From assembly GCF_010726955.1 (NCBI RefSeq), contig NZ_AP022603.1, positions 3,596,001-3,660,000 on the forward strand: 64,000 bases of DNA, given 5' to 3'. Position 1 is the stretch's first letter. Each line of letters starts with the position of its first letter. This document shows positions 16,759 to 24,657 of this stretch, in pieces. A program made the translations under genes and the position numbers. This stretch comes from Mycolicibacterium fallax. Its GTDB lineage: Bacteria > Actinomycetota > Actinomycetes > Mycobacteriales > Mycobacteriaceae. The notes under the pieces were generated by a model that had not been told where the DNA came from, made no database searches, and saw nothing but the letters and a program-made list of their open reading frames with translations.

Positions 16759-17904
16759 TCAGAGGGTCAACACCGTGGCGGCTGCGGTGCCCGGGGCGCC
16801 GTAGAGCTGGGTGAAGCCGACTCGCGGATTGCCCGGTACCTGCCGGGCGCCGGCCTGGCCGCGCAGTTGCCGGACGATCTCGTGGATCTGACGCAGACCG
16901 GAGGCACCGATCGGCTCGCCGTTGGCGATCAGCCCGCCGTCGGTGTTGATCGGCATCGCGCCGCCGATCTCGGTGGCGCCGGTGGCCAGCAGCCGCTCCT
17001 GCTCGCCGTCGGGGCAGAAGCCGCATTCGGCCATGTGGATGATCTCCGCGCCGGCGTCGGTGTCCTGCAGTTGGATGACGTCGACGTCTTCCGGGCCGAC
17101 GCCGGCCCGTTCGAACGCGGCGCGGGCGGCGTACACCGTCGGGGCGACGTCCTCGGCGACCGGGGCGAAGGTGGTGTTGACCTCGTAGGCGCCGTAGTTG
17201 CGGGTGCGTACCTCCACCGCCCGCAGGTACACCGGCGTGCTGGTGTAGCGGTGCGCGATGTCGGCGCGGCACATCACCACCGCGGCGGCGCCCTCGTCGG
17301 GGGCGCAGAACATGTACTGGGTCAGCGGGTAGTTCAGCATGGCCGAGCCGAGGATGTCGTCCTCGGAGATTTCCTTGCGGCGGAACGCATTCGGGTTCAG
17401 CGCGCCGTTGCGGAAGTTTTTGTTGGCGACCTTGGCCAGGGTGCGCTGGGAGATGCCGTGGCTGTGCAGGTAACGGTTGGCCTTCATGCCGAAGAACTGG
17501 GTGGTCAGGTACTGGCCGTTCTCGGCGTACCAGCGCGGCATGCCGACCAGCGCCGGGTCCTCGGTGAACGCGCCCTTGGGGTGTTTGTCCAGGCCGACGG
17601 CGATGCCGATGTCGTAGTCGCCGAGCCGGATGCCGTCGGCGCAGGCCTTGGCGGCGCTGGCGGCCGTCGCGCAGGCGTTGAACACGTTGGTGAACGGGAT
17701 GCCGGTCAGGCCCAGCATTCCGACGATGGCGTCCGGGTTGGCCACCGTCCAGCTGCCGCCCGCGGCGGCCTGGACGTCGCTCCACCGCAGGCCGGCGTCG
17801 GCGACGGCGGCGAGCATCGCCTCGACCCCCATCGCCATGGCGGTCTTGCCCTCGAACCGGCCGAACGGGTGCAGGCCCACGCCGATGATCGCCACGTCGT
17901 TCAC
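16759..17904 (-). CDS. Thiolase-like protein (lipid-transfer/acetyl-CoA acetyltransferase family)
   Basis: A 381-residue thiolase-fold protein. C78 in NACATAAS matches the thiolase nucleophile. The second Cys of classical thiolases is absent from the C-terminus, which instead reads GFTQLYGAPGT. This layout is shared by the Ltp/SCP-x-like group, some of which are retro-aldolases for steroid side chains that need a DUF35 partner. No DUF35 gene is in the window. Thiolysis or aldol cleavage of a beta-keto or beta-hydroxy acyl-CoA are both possible. It heads the minus-strand operon under operator copy 4. Confidence 0.8.
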   Translation of the reverse strand: MNDVAIIGVGLHPFGRFEGKTAMAMGVEAMLAAVADAGLRWSDVQAAAGGSWTVANPDAIVGMLGLTGIPFTNVFNACATAASAAKACADGIRLGDYDIGIAVGLDKHPKGAFTEDPALVGMPRWYAENGQYLTTQFFGMKANRYLHSHGISQRTLAKVANKNFRNGALNPNAFRRKEISEDDILGSAMLNYPLTQYMFCAPDEGAAAVVMCRADIAHRYTSTPVYLRAVEVRTRNYGAYEVNTTFAPVAEDVAPTVYAARAAFERAGVGPEDVDVIQLQDTDAGAEIIHMAECGFCPDGEQERLLATGATEIGGAMPINTDGGLIANGEPIGASGLRQIHEIVRQLRGQAGARQVPGNPRVGFTQLYGAPGTAAATVLTL

Positions 17905-17931
17905 GCCGGCTCCCTCTGAATTGACTACCTA

Positions 17932-17948
17932 ACCGTAATGCTTACAGT
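17932..17948. promoter_or_regulatory. Copy 4 of the 17-bp operator, divergent thiolase-like/molybdopterin promoter
   Basis: ACCGTAA-TGC-TTACAGT has one mismatch between its arms. It lies between the divergent genes at 17904 (minus) and 17961 (plus). TAGCCT (17948-17953), overlapping the last operator base, is 7 bases from the GTG at 17961, so the plus-strand transcript may be leaderless and blocked by the bound regulator. Confidence 0.7.
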
Positions 17949-17960
17949 AGCCTATCTGGT

Positions 17961-20201
17961 GTGGTGTCCCGCGTCGAACACAAGACCACCTTCTGCCGCA
18001 TCTGCGAGCCGCTGTGCGGCATGGTCGCCACCGTCACCGATGGCCGGCTGACCGAGCTGCGCCCGGACCGCGAGCATCCACTGTCGGCCGGGTTCGCCTG
18101 CCCGAAGGGCATCGCGTTCACCGACATCGTCAACGACCCGGACCGGGTGCTGACCCCGCTGCGCCGCGGTCCGGGCGGCTTCGAGCCGGTTGACTGGGAC
18201 ACCGCGCTCGACGACATCGCCGCCCGGCTGGCCGCGATCCACCGCAGGCACGGCTCCGGGGCGATCGGCTGGTACTTCGGCAACCCGGCCGCGTTCAGCT
18301 ACGCCCACCTGATGGCGGTGTTCCCGTTCGTCAAGGGCCTGGGCCGGCGCACCCACCTGTTCAGCTCCTCCTCGCAGGACACCAGCAACCGGCTGCTGGC
18401 CAGCCAGCTGCTCTACGGCGCGCCGCTGGCGGTGCCGATCCCGGACCTGTCACGCACCGACCTGCTGGTGATGATGGGCTCCAATCCGGTTGTCTCGCAC
18501 GGCAGTTTCCTGACCGCCCCGCGGATCAAGGACCGGATGAGCGACATCGTCCGGCGCGGCGGGCGGGTGCTCGTCGTCGACCCGCGGCGCACCGAGACCG
18601 CCGCCGCCTTCGAGTGGCAGCCGATCGCCCCGGACGGCGACGCCTACCTGCTGCTGTCGCTGCTGCAGGTGCTGTTCGACGAGCACCTGGTCGACGAGGC
18701 CGCCGTCGCGTCTCGCGCCGACGGACTGGACTGGCTGCGCGGGCAGTGCGCCGGCTTCACCCCGGAGGCCACCGCCGCGCGCACCGGCATCGATCCGCCC
18801 GCGGTGCGCGCGCTGGCCCGGGAATTGGCCGGCACGCCGCGCGCCGCGGTGTACGGCCGGTTCGGCACCTGCGTGGGCCGTCACCCCACCCTGACCGCGT
18901 ACCTGATCGACGTGGTCAACCTGGTCTCCGGGCACCTCGACGAACCGGGTGGCAGCGTGTTCGCCACCATGGGCGCCCCCGGCCAGCGGCTGTCGATGGC
19001 GCTGATGGGTGCGGTGCTGCGCCGGTCCTACCGCCGGCGCAGGTCCCGGATCGGGGGTTTCCGGCAGGTGGTGGGCGCCGAGCCCGCCGCGATCATGGCC
19101 AAGGAGATCGCCACCGAGGGCCGCGACCGGATCCGCGCGCTGTTCGTCAGCGCCGGCAACCCGGTGCTTTCGGTGCCCAACGGCGACGAGTTGGAGGCGG
19201 CGCTGGCGGGCCTGGAACTGATGGTCGGCCTGGACCTCTACGTCACCGAGACCACCGCGCACTGCGACTACCTGCTGCCGGTCACCACCATGTACGAGCG
19301 TGACGACTTCGCCGTGGTCTTCCAGAACTTCCAGACCACCCCGTTCCGGCAGGCCACCGAGGCCGTCGTCGCGCCGTACGGGCAGTGCCGCAGCGAATGG
19401 GACATCATCGCCGGGCTCACCGGGCGACTCTGGCGGCGCGCGCCGGTGCTGGCGGTGCTGGCCGGGGCCCGCCGGCTGGCGGGCCGGCGCTGGAGTCCGC
19501 GGCCGCTGGTGAACGCGATGATCCGCACCGGCCAGGGCGGTGACCGGTTCGGGCTGCGCCGCGGCGGCCTGACCTTCGACCGGCTGACCCGCGAGCATCC
19601 GCACGGGGTGGTCCTCGACGACCACGTGCGCACCCCGATGCTGAGGTCGCTGGTGACCTATCGGGGGCGCCGGATCCGGTTGGAGCACCACGACATCGGT
19701 GCCGAGATCGCCGCGGCGGCGGGCCACCGCGATCCGCCGGAGTTCCCGATGCGGCTGATCGGGATGCGCCAGGTCCGCTCGGAGAACTCCTGGATGCACA
19801 ACTCCGCGGCGCTGATGGGTCCGGTGCTGCGGCGCGGCGGGGCGGCGCAGGGGGCTCGGATGCAGACCGCCCCGCAGGGGGCGCTGATGCATACCGCCGA
19901 TGCGGCCGAGCTCGGCATCGTCGAGGGCGACGCGGTGCGGATCAGCTCGGCGACCGGGTCCATCGAGATCCCGGTCGGCCTGACCGACGAGATGGTGCGC
20001 GGGGTGGTGGCCGTCGCGCACGGCTGGGGCCATCGCGGCAGCGGCGGCTGGCGGCTGGCCAACCGGCTCGGCGGGGTGAACGTCAACCGGCTGAACTCCA
20101 CCGAGCTGGCCGACATCGAGCCGCTGGCCGGGATGTCGCGGCTCTCTGGGGTGGCGGTGCGGGTCGAACGGATCGACGCCGGGCTGGCGCCGGATTGCTG
20201 A
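17961..20201 (+). CDS. Molybdopterin-dependent oxidoreductase (DMSO reductase family)
   Basis: A 746-residue molybdenum enzyme. An N-terminal [4Fe-4S] site is formed by C12-x2-C15-x3-C19-x27-C47, followed by the molybdopterin oxidoreductase domain and a C-terminal dinucleotide-binding domain (about 610-740). No twin-arginine signal is present, so it is probably cytoplasmic. No dedicated electron-transfer or membrane subunit lies beside it. In this family the substrate cannot be read from sequence; hydroxylation, dehydrogenation or hydration of a pathway intermediate is conceivable. The GTG start fits a leaderless transcript from the operator region. Confidence 0.85.
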   Translation: MVSRVEHKTTFCRICEPLCGMVATVTDGRLTELRPDREHPLSAGFACPKGIAFTDIVNDPDRVLTPLRRGPGGFEPVDWDTALDDIAARLAAIHRRHGSGAIGWYFGNPAAFSYAHLMAVFPFVKGLGRRTHLFSSSSQDTSNRLLASQLLYGAPLAVPIPDLSRTDLLVMMGSNPVVSHGSFLTAPRIKDRMSDIVRRGGRVLVVDPRRTETAAAFEWQPIAPDGDAYLLLSLLQVLFDEHLVDEAAVASRADGLDWLRGQCAGFTPEATAARTGIDPPAVRALARELAGTPRAAVYGRFGTCVGRHPTLTAYLIDVVNLVSGHLDEPGGSVFATMGAPGQRLSMALMGAVLRRSYRRRRSRIGGFRQVVGAEPAAIMAKEIATEGRDRIRALFVSAGNPVLSVPNGDELEAALAGLELMVGLDLYVTETTAHCDYLLPVTTMYERDDFAVVFQNFQTTPFRQATEAVVAPYGQCRSEWDIIAGLTGRLWRRAPVLAVLAGARRLAGRRWSPRPLVNAMIRTGQGGDRFGLRRGGLTFDRLTREHPHGVVLDDHVRTPMLRSLVTYRGRRIRLEHHDIGAEIAAAAGHRDPPEFPMRLIGMRQVRSENSWMHNSAALMGPVLRRGGAAQGARMQTAPQGALMHTADAAELGIVEGDAVRISSATGSIEIPVGLTDEMVRGVVAVAHGWGHRGSGGWRLANRLGGVNVNRLNSTELADIEPLAGMSRLSGVAVRVERIDAGLAPDC

Positions 20202-20209
20202 ACTGTACT

Positions 20210-20226
20210 ACTGTAACCATTACAGT
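20210..20226. promoter_or_regulatory. Copy 5 of the 17-bp operator (perfect inverted repeat)
   Basis: ACTGTAA-CCA-TTACAGT is the only copy with perfectly matching arms and best defines the motif. It sits between the stop of the molybdopterin gene and the aldehyde dehydrogenase start at 20265, giving the aldehyde dehydrogenase-P450 pair its own promoter. Confidence 0.75.
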
Positions 20227-20264
20227 TGACCGTCCCGAATAGAGCTACAGGAAAGAGGCGCCGG

Positions 20265-21767
20265 GTGGCCGAGCCGGGGAGTGACCGCGCCGCACTGCAG
20301 GCGATCCTGGACGCCCAGCGGGCCGCATTCGTGGCCGAGGGGCCGGCGTCGCTGGCCGTCCGGCTGCACCGGATCGACCGGCTGTCGGCCCTGCTGCTGG
20401 AGAACACCGAGGCGTTCGCCGAGGCGACGGGCACCGACTTCGGCACCCGATCCCGCTCGGCGTCGCTGTTCACCGAGATCATCGGCATCCTGCCGCTCAT
20501 CGAGCACACCCGCAAGCACACCGGCCGGTGGATGAAACCGACCCGGCTGATGCCGGCCGGCCGGCTGTTCGGGCTGCGCGGCGAGGTTCGGCCCAGCCCG
20601 CTGGGGGTGGCCGGCATCATCGGGCCGTGGAACTTCCCGGTGCACCTGGTGGTGCTGCCCGCCGTCGCGGCGTTGGCCGCGGGCAACCGGGTGATGATCA
20701 AGATGTCCGAAATCACCGGGCGCACCGCCGATCTGATGGCCGAGCTGGCGCCGCGGTACTTCGACGAGACCGAGCTGGCGGTCGTCACCGGCGGCCCCGA
20801 GGTCGCGGCGACGTTCGCCGGGCTGGCCTTTGACCACCTGTTCTTCACCGGGTCCCCGGAGGTCGGCAAGCGGGTGCAGCGCGCGGCCGCCGACAACCTG
20901 GTGCCGGTCACCCTGGAACTCGGCGGCAAGAACCCCGTGGTGGTGGCGCCCGGGCAGGGCGCCGCCGACATCGCCCGCGCCGGCGCCCGGATCGCCACCG
21001 CCCGGATGGTCAACGGCGGTCAGGTGTGTGTCTGCCCGGACTACGTGCTGGTGCCCGATCAGCAGGTCGACCGGTTCGTCGCGGCGGCCCGCGACCGACT
21101 GCGCGCGATGTTCCCCGCCATCATCGACAACCCGGACTACTGCTCCTCGGTCGATGAGCCCAACTTCGATCGGGTGCTCGGGCTGATCGAGGACGCCCGG
21201 GCCCGCGGCGCCGACGTCGAATCGGTGGCCCCGGCCGGGGAACGGCTGCCCGATCGCGGCACCCGCAAGATCGCGCCCACCCTGATCCGGGGCGTCACCG
21301 ACGGCATGCAGATCGCCGAGCAGGAGGTCTTCGGCCCGGTGCTGGCGGTGCTCGGCTACCGGGACCTGGCCCAGGCGATGGACTACATCAACGCCCGACC
21401 CGCGCCGCTGGTGGCCTACTGGTACGGCCCCGGCGACCACGCCTTCGAGCGTTTCGTCCGCGGCACCCGCTCCGGCGGGGTGGCGCGCAATGATTTTGCC
21501 GCCCAAATGATCCCGGCCGACGCACCGTTCGGCGGGGTCGGCCGCAGCGGCACCGGCGCCTACCACGGCAAGGCCGGGTTCGACGCGTTCAGCCATTACC
21601 GGACGGTGGTCGGCACCGACCTGCCGTTCTCCCTGACCGGAACGGCCGCGCCGCCGTTCCGGCTGCCGATGCGGCTGTACGCCGACGCCGCGCTGGCCCG
21701 GGCCCGGCGCAAGGCCCGGCGCCGACTCAACCGGTCCGGCGATCACCGAGCAGGAGGGCAGCGATGA
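20265..21767 (+). CDS. Aldehyde dehydrogenase family protein
   Basis: A 500-residue enzyme resembling the class 3/coniferyl aldehyde dehydrogenases, with a basic C-terminal tail (ARARRKARRRLNR) that may hold it near membranes. Active-site residues are E218 (LELGGKN) and C255 (GGQVC). The frame is open back to a TTG inside the operator, but the GTG at 20265 has GAGG upstream and is preferred. Its stop overlaps the P450 start (ATGA), so the P450 alcohol or aldehyde product may be its substrate (inference). Confidence 0.85.
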   Translation: MAEPGSDRAALQAILDAQRAAFVAEGPASLAVRLHRIDRLSALLLENTEAFAEATGTDFGTRSRSASLFTEIIGILPLIEHTRKHTGRWMKPTRLMPAGRLFGLRGEVRPSPLGVAGIIGPWNFPVHLVVLPAVAALAAGNRVMIKMSEITGRTADLMAELAPRYFDETELAVVTGGPEVAATFAGLAFDHLFFTGSPEVGKRVQRAAADNLVPVTLELGGKNPVVVAPGQGAADIARAGARIATARMVNGGQVCVCPDYVLVPDQQVDRFVAAARDRLRAMFPAIIDNPDYCSSVDEPNFDRVLGLIEDARARGADVESVAPAGERLPDRGTRKIAPTLIRGVTDGMQIAEQEVFGPVLAVLGYRDLAQAMDYINARPAPLVAYWYGPGDHAFERFVRGTRSGGVARNDFAAQMIPADAPFGGVGRSGTGAYHGKAGFDAFSHYRTVVGTDLPFSLTGTAAPPFRLPMRLYADAALARARRKARRRLNRSGDHRAGGQR

Positions 21768-22969
21768 CCGCGACCGCGGTGGTGTTCGACCCGTTCTCGC
21801 AGGACTTCTTCAACAGCCCGCACGAGATCTACCGGCGGCTGCGCGACGAGGCACCGGTCTACTACAGCCCGGAGTACGACTTCTACGCGCTGTCCCGGCA
21901 CGACGACGTCGCCGCCGCGTTCAAGGACCACGACACCTACTCCTCGGCCTACGGGGTGGACCTCGCGCAGGTGCGCAAGGGCGAGGTCACCAAGCACGGC
22001 GGGATCATCGCGATGGACCCGCCGGCGCACCGGCGGATGCGCAGCCTGCTCAACAAGGTGTTCACCCCGCGGGCCATCGAGGCCCGCCGTGAGCTGGTCA
22101 CCAGCACCATCGACGCGGTGCTGGGGCGGGTGAACCCGGCCGGCTTCGACTTCGTGCAGGACTTCTCGGCGCGGTTCCCGGTCGAGGTGATGACCATCAT
22201 GCAGGGCGTGCCGGAGGCCGACCGCCAGCAGATCCGGCTGTGGATCGACGACTTCCTGCACCGTGATCCCGGCCAGGTCGAGATGAGCGAGGGCGGGCTG
22301 AAGTCCGCCATCGAGATGTCGGTGTACTACTACCAGCTGATCAAGGCGCGGCGCAAAGACCTCGGTGAGGATCTGCTGTCGAAGCTGATCGAGTCGGAGA
22401 TCGAGCGCGAGGACGGCGAGCTGACGCCGCTGAACAGCCTGGAGATCACCGAGTTCGCCGTGCTGCTCGGCGGGGCGGGCGCCGAGACGGTGACCAAGCT
22501 GCTCGGCACCGCCGCGGTGGTCTTCGCCCGCAACCCCGAGCAGTGGCAACTGCTGCTGGAGGACCGCGCCCTGGTGCCGTTGGCGGTCGAGGAACTGCTG
22601 CGGTACGAGGCACCGGCCCAGTACAACGTGCGCCGGTCGATGCGCGAGGTGACCCTGCACGGGGTGACCATTCCGGCGGGCAAGCCGGTGTTCCTGGTCG
22701 GCGGCTCGGCCAACCGGGACCCGCGGGCCTGGACCGACCCGGACACCTTCGAGCTGCGCCGGGATCGCGCCGAGGCGCAGAACCTGGGCTTCGGCTACGG
22801 CATCCACAGCTGCCTGGGGGCGGCGCTGGCCCGGATGGAAAGCGTTGTCGCGCTGCAGAAGATGCTGGACTTCATGCCGCGTTACCAGGTCGACTGGGCG
22901 GGCTGTCGCCGGGTGAACATGCAGAACGTGGCGGGTTGGAGCAACGTCCCGGTTCGGGTGCTCGACTAA
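21764..22969 (+). CDS. Cytochrome P450
   Basis: A 401-residue soluble bacterial P450. The haem-binding Cys is C350 in FGYGIHSCLG, the K-helix ExxR spans 277-280 (ELLR), and the I-helix motif is AGAET (238-242), with Glu where many P450s have Asp. It would hydroxylate a hydrophobic pathway compound using ferredoxin and reductase encoded elsewhere, since none are in the window. It is coupled to the upstream aldehyde dehydrogenase. Its last 4 bases overlap the end of the convergent isochorismatase-like gene. I could not assign a CYP family number. Confidence 0.9.
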   Translation: MTATAVVFDPFSQDFFNSPHEIYRRLRDEAPVYYSPEYDFYALSRHDDVAAAFKDHDTYSSAYGVDLAQVRKGEVTKHGGIIAMDPPAHRRMRSLLNKVFTPRAIEARRELVTSTIDAVLGRVNPAGFDFVQDFSARFPVEVMTIMQGVPEADRQQIRLWIDDFLHRDPGQVEMSEGGLKSAIEMSVYYYQLIKARRKDLGEDLLSKLIESEIEREDGELTPLNSLEITEFAVLLGGAGAETVTKLLGTAAVVFARNPEQWQLLLEDRALVPLAVEELLRYEAPAQYNVRRSMREVTLHGVTIPAGKPVFLVGGSANRDPRAWTDPDTFELRRDRAEAQNLGFGYGIHSCLGAALARMESVVALQKMLDFMPRYQVDWAGCRRVNMQNVAGWSNVPVRVLD

Positions 22970-23574
22970 TCGGTTGCCAGCGCGTCGATCAACGCGTCGG
23001 TGCTGGTGACCGTCGTCAGCAGCGCCAGGGTGTTCGTGATGACCGCCGCCCCGTACTCGGTGGGGATCCCGGCCACCGCGTCGCGGGGCAGCACCACCCG
23101 GTAGCCGGCATTGACCGCGTCCATCACCAGATTGGGGATCGCGACGTTCAGGGACACCCCGACCGCGACGATGGTCTGCACACCCAGGTTGCGCAGCACG
23201 GCATCCAGATCGGTCCCGCCCATCGGGCCGAGTCCGTGCCAGCGGGCCAGCACCAGATCGGTTGGCTCCGGACCGAACTCGGGCAGCAGCGTGGCACCCT
23301 CGGTGCCCGGGGTGATGTCCACGCCGGCTTGGCCGATGGCGAACAGTTTGGCGTTGTGGTTGGAGCCGCGCCCGTCGGGGCGGCGCTGCACCAGGCAGTG
23401 CACCACCTGCGTTCCCGCGGCCCGGGCGATCGGCAGCAGTCGGGCGATGTTGGGCAGTGCCTCGCGGCGCGCCTCCTCGGCGAGTGCCGCCAGCCCGGCG
23501 TTGGGTCCGACCACCGCACCCTGAAGTTCCTGGGTGATCACCGCGGTGGTCGCCGGGTCCAGCCGCAGGGTCAT
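22966..23574 (-). CDS. Isochorismatase-fold protein with substituted catalytic triad
   Basis: A 202-residue isochorismatase/cysteine-hydrolase fold. The family's Asp-Lys-Cys triad appears replaced. The N-terminal D of the xxDxQ strand is Glu (TQELQ), the Lys before the GTDL segment is Arg (LARWHGLGPMGGTDL), and the nucleophilic Cys position in the GVxxNxC segment is Ala (GVSLNVAI). It therefore may not be a cysteine hydrolase; isochorismatases proper also lack the Cys. The start overlaps the Rieske oxygenase stop (ATGA), so it may act on or bind the oxygenase product. The function is unknown. Confidence 0.78.
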   Translation of the reverse strand: MTLRLDPATTAVITQELQGAVVGPNAGLAALAEEARREALPNIARLLPIARAAGTQVVHCLVQRRPDGRGSNHNAKLFAIGQAGVDITPGTEGATLLPEFGPEPTDLVLARWHGLGPMGGTDLDAVLRNLGVQTIVAVGVSLNVAIPNLVMDAVNAGYRVVLPRDAVAGIPTEYGAAVITNTLALLTTVTSTDALIDALATD

Positions 23575-24569
23575 GTCGCCGGTTCGACGTCGTAGAACTG
23601 GGTCGCCCACTTGCGCAGCGCCATATAGTGTTTGGCGTCGACCCTGGCCAGTGGCGGGCGCTCGATGTAGATCTGGTGTTCCCAGATGTCGACGTCCTCC
23701 CACACCGTCTTGAGGAACTTGCGCTCGACGGTCTCGCGGACATGCGGCGGCGGGACGTCGGAGGTTTCGCCGGGCTCCTTGGGCCACCAGATCGAATAGA
23801 ACATGTCCGAGGTCTCGTCGTCGACCGGGGTGCAGGCGAAGATCAGCCGGTGATTGGAGGCGCCCTCGAAGGCGCTCATGGCGAAGCCCAGGCCCGAGTA
23901 ATGGCTGTGGATCCGCATCGCCATCTTGTCCGGGTCGTCGCTGCGGGCGTCGGGCCAGCCGGTCAGGAACCGCCATTCCTCCCCGACGCCGGCCCACTCC
24001 AGGCAGACCGGGGTCACGGTGGCCTTGTGCACGTACCGGAAATGCGAACTGTCCGGGGCGTTTTCGGCGACGATCTGCGGGTGCACGTGGATGCCGTCGG
24101 CGCGCCGAGAGAACTCCGGATACGGCCGGTAGTAGGCGTTCGGGTCGGTCTCGAACTGCGGGAACTTGCCGAAGATGTCCGGCAACTCCCACTGCGGCGG
24201 CTCGCCGTGCGGGTGGTGCCAGAGGAAGATCGCGCCGTATTGCTCGGCCACCGGGTAGCTGCGCAGCTTGAGCGCCCGGTTGGGGCGATCGGGCTGATAC
24301 GGGATGTAGGTGTTGTCGCCGCACGGGCCCCAGCGCCAGCCGTGGAACGGGCACTCGATGCAGTCGCCGACCACGGTGCCGCCGTGACCGATGTGCGCGC
24401 CGAGGTGCTTGCAGTGCGCCTCCAGCACGTGCAGGTCGCCGGCCTCGTCGCGGTAGGCCGCCAGGTCCTCGCCGAAGTAGCGCAGCGCCTTGACGTCGCC
24501 GGGGGAGTACTCGGCGGACCAGCCGATCATGAACCAACCGGTGACTTTCCAGGTGAACGGCACCTTCAC
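23571..24569 (-). CDS. Rieske 2Fe-2S ring-hydroxylating oxygenase, KshA-like
   Basis: A 332-residue oxygenase. The Rieske cluster ligands are C53-x-H55 and C73-x2-H76, and the mononuclear iron site is N170, D173, H176 and H181 with a later Asp in EDVDIWEHQ (291-299). The overall layout is that of the 3-ketosteroid 9-alpha-hydroxylase oxygenase component, but the sequence alone does not prove a steroid substrate. No reductase (KshB-type) gene is near, so a shared reductase is needed. It is divergent from the BVMO-like gene, under operator copy 6. Confidence 0.87.
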   Translation of the reverse strand: MKVPFTWKVTGWFMIGWSAEYSPGDVKALRYFGEDLAAYRDEAGDLHVLEAHCKHLGAHIGHGGTVVGDCIECPFHGWRWGPCGDNTYIPYQPDRPNRALKLRSYPVAEQYGAIFLWHHPHGEPPQWELPDIFGKFPQFETDPNAYYRPYPEFSRRADGIHVHPQIVAENAPDSSHFRYVHKATVTPVCLEWAGVGEEWRFLTGWPDARSDDPDKMAMRIHSHYSGLGFAMSAFEGASNHRLIFACTPVDDETSDMFYSIWWPKEPGETSDVPPPHVRETVERKFLKTVWEDVDIWEHQIYIERPPLARVDAKHYMALRKWATQFYDVEPAT

Positions 24570-24598
24570 GGAGTCGGCCTTTCTCGATACGAAGAGTT

Positions 24599-24615
24599 AC
24601 GGAATAGATTACAGT
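24599..24615. promoter_or_regulatory. Copy 6 of the 17-bp operator, divergent Rieske/BVMO promoter
   Basis: ACGGAAT-AGA-TTACAGT, followed by AGCGG. It lies between the Rieske oxygenase start (24569, minus) and the flavin monooxygenase start (24658, plus). The right arm is a perfect consensus half. Confidence 0.65.
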
Positions 24616-24657
24616 AGCGGTTTCAGGGAATCGACCGGATCGGGAGGAACCCCGCGG

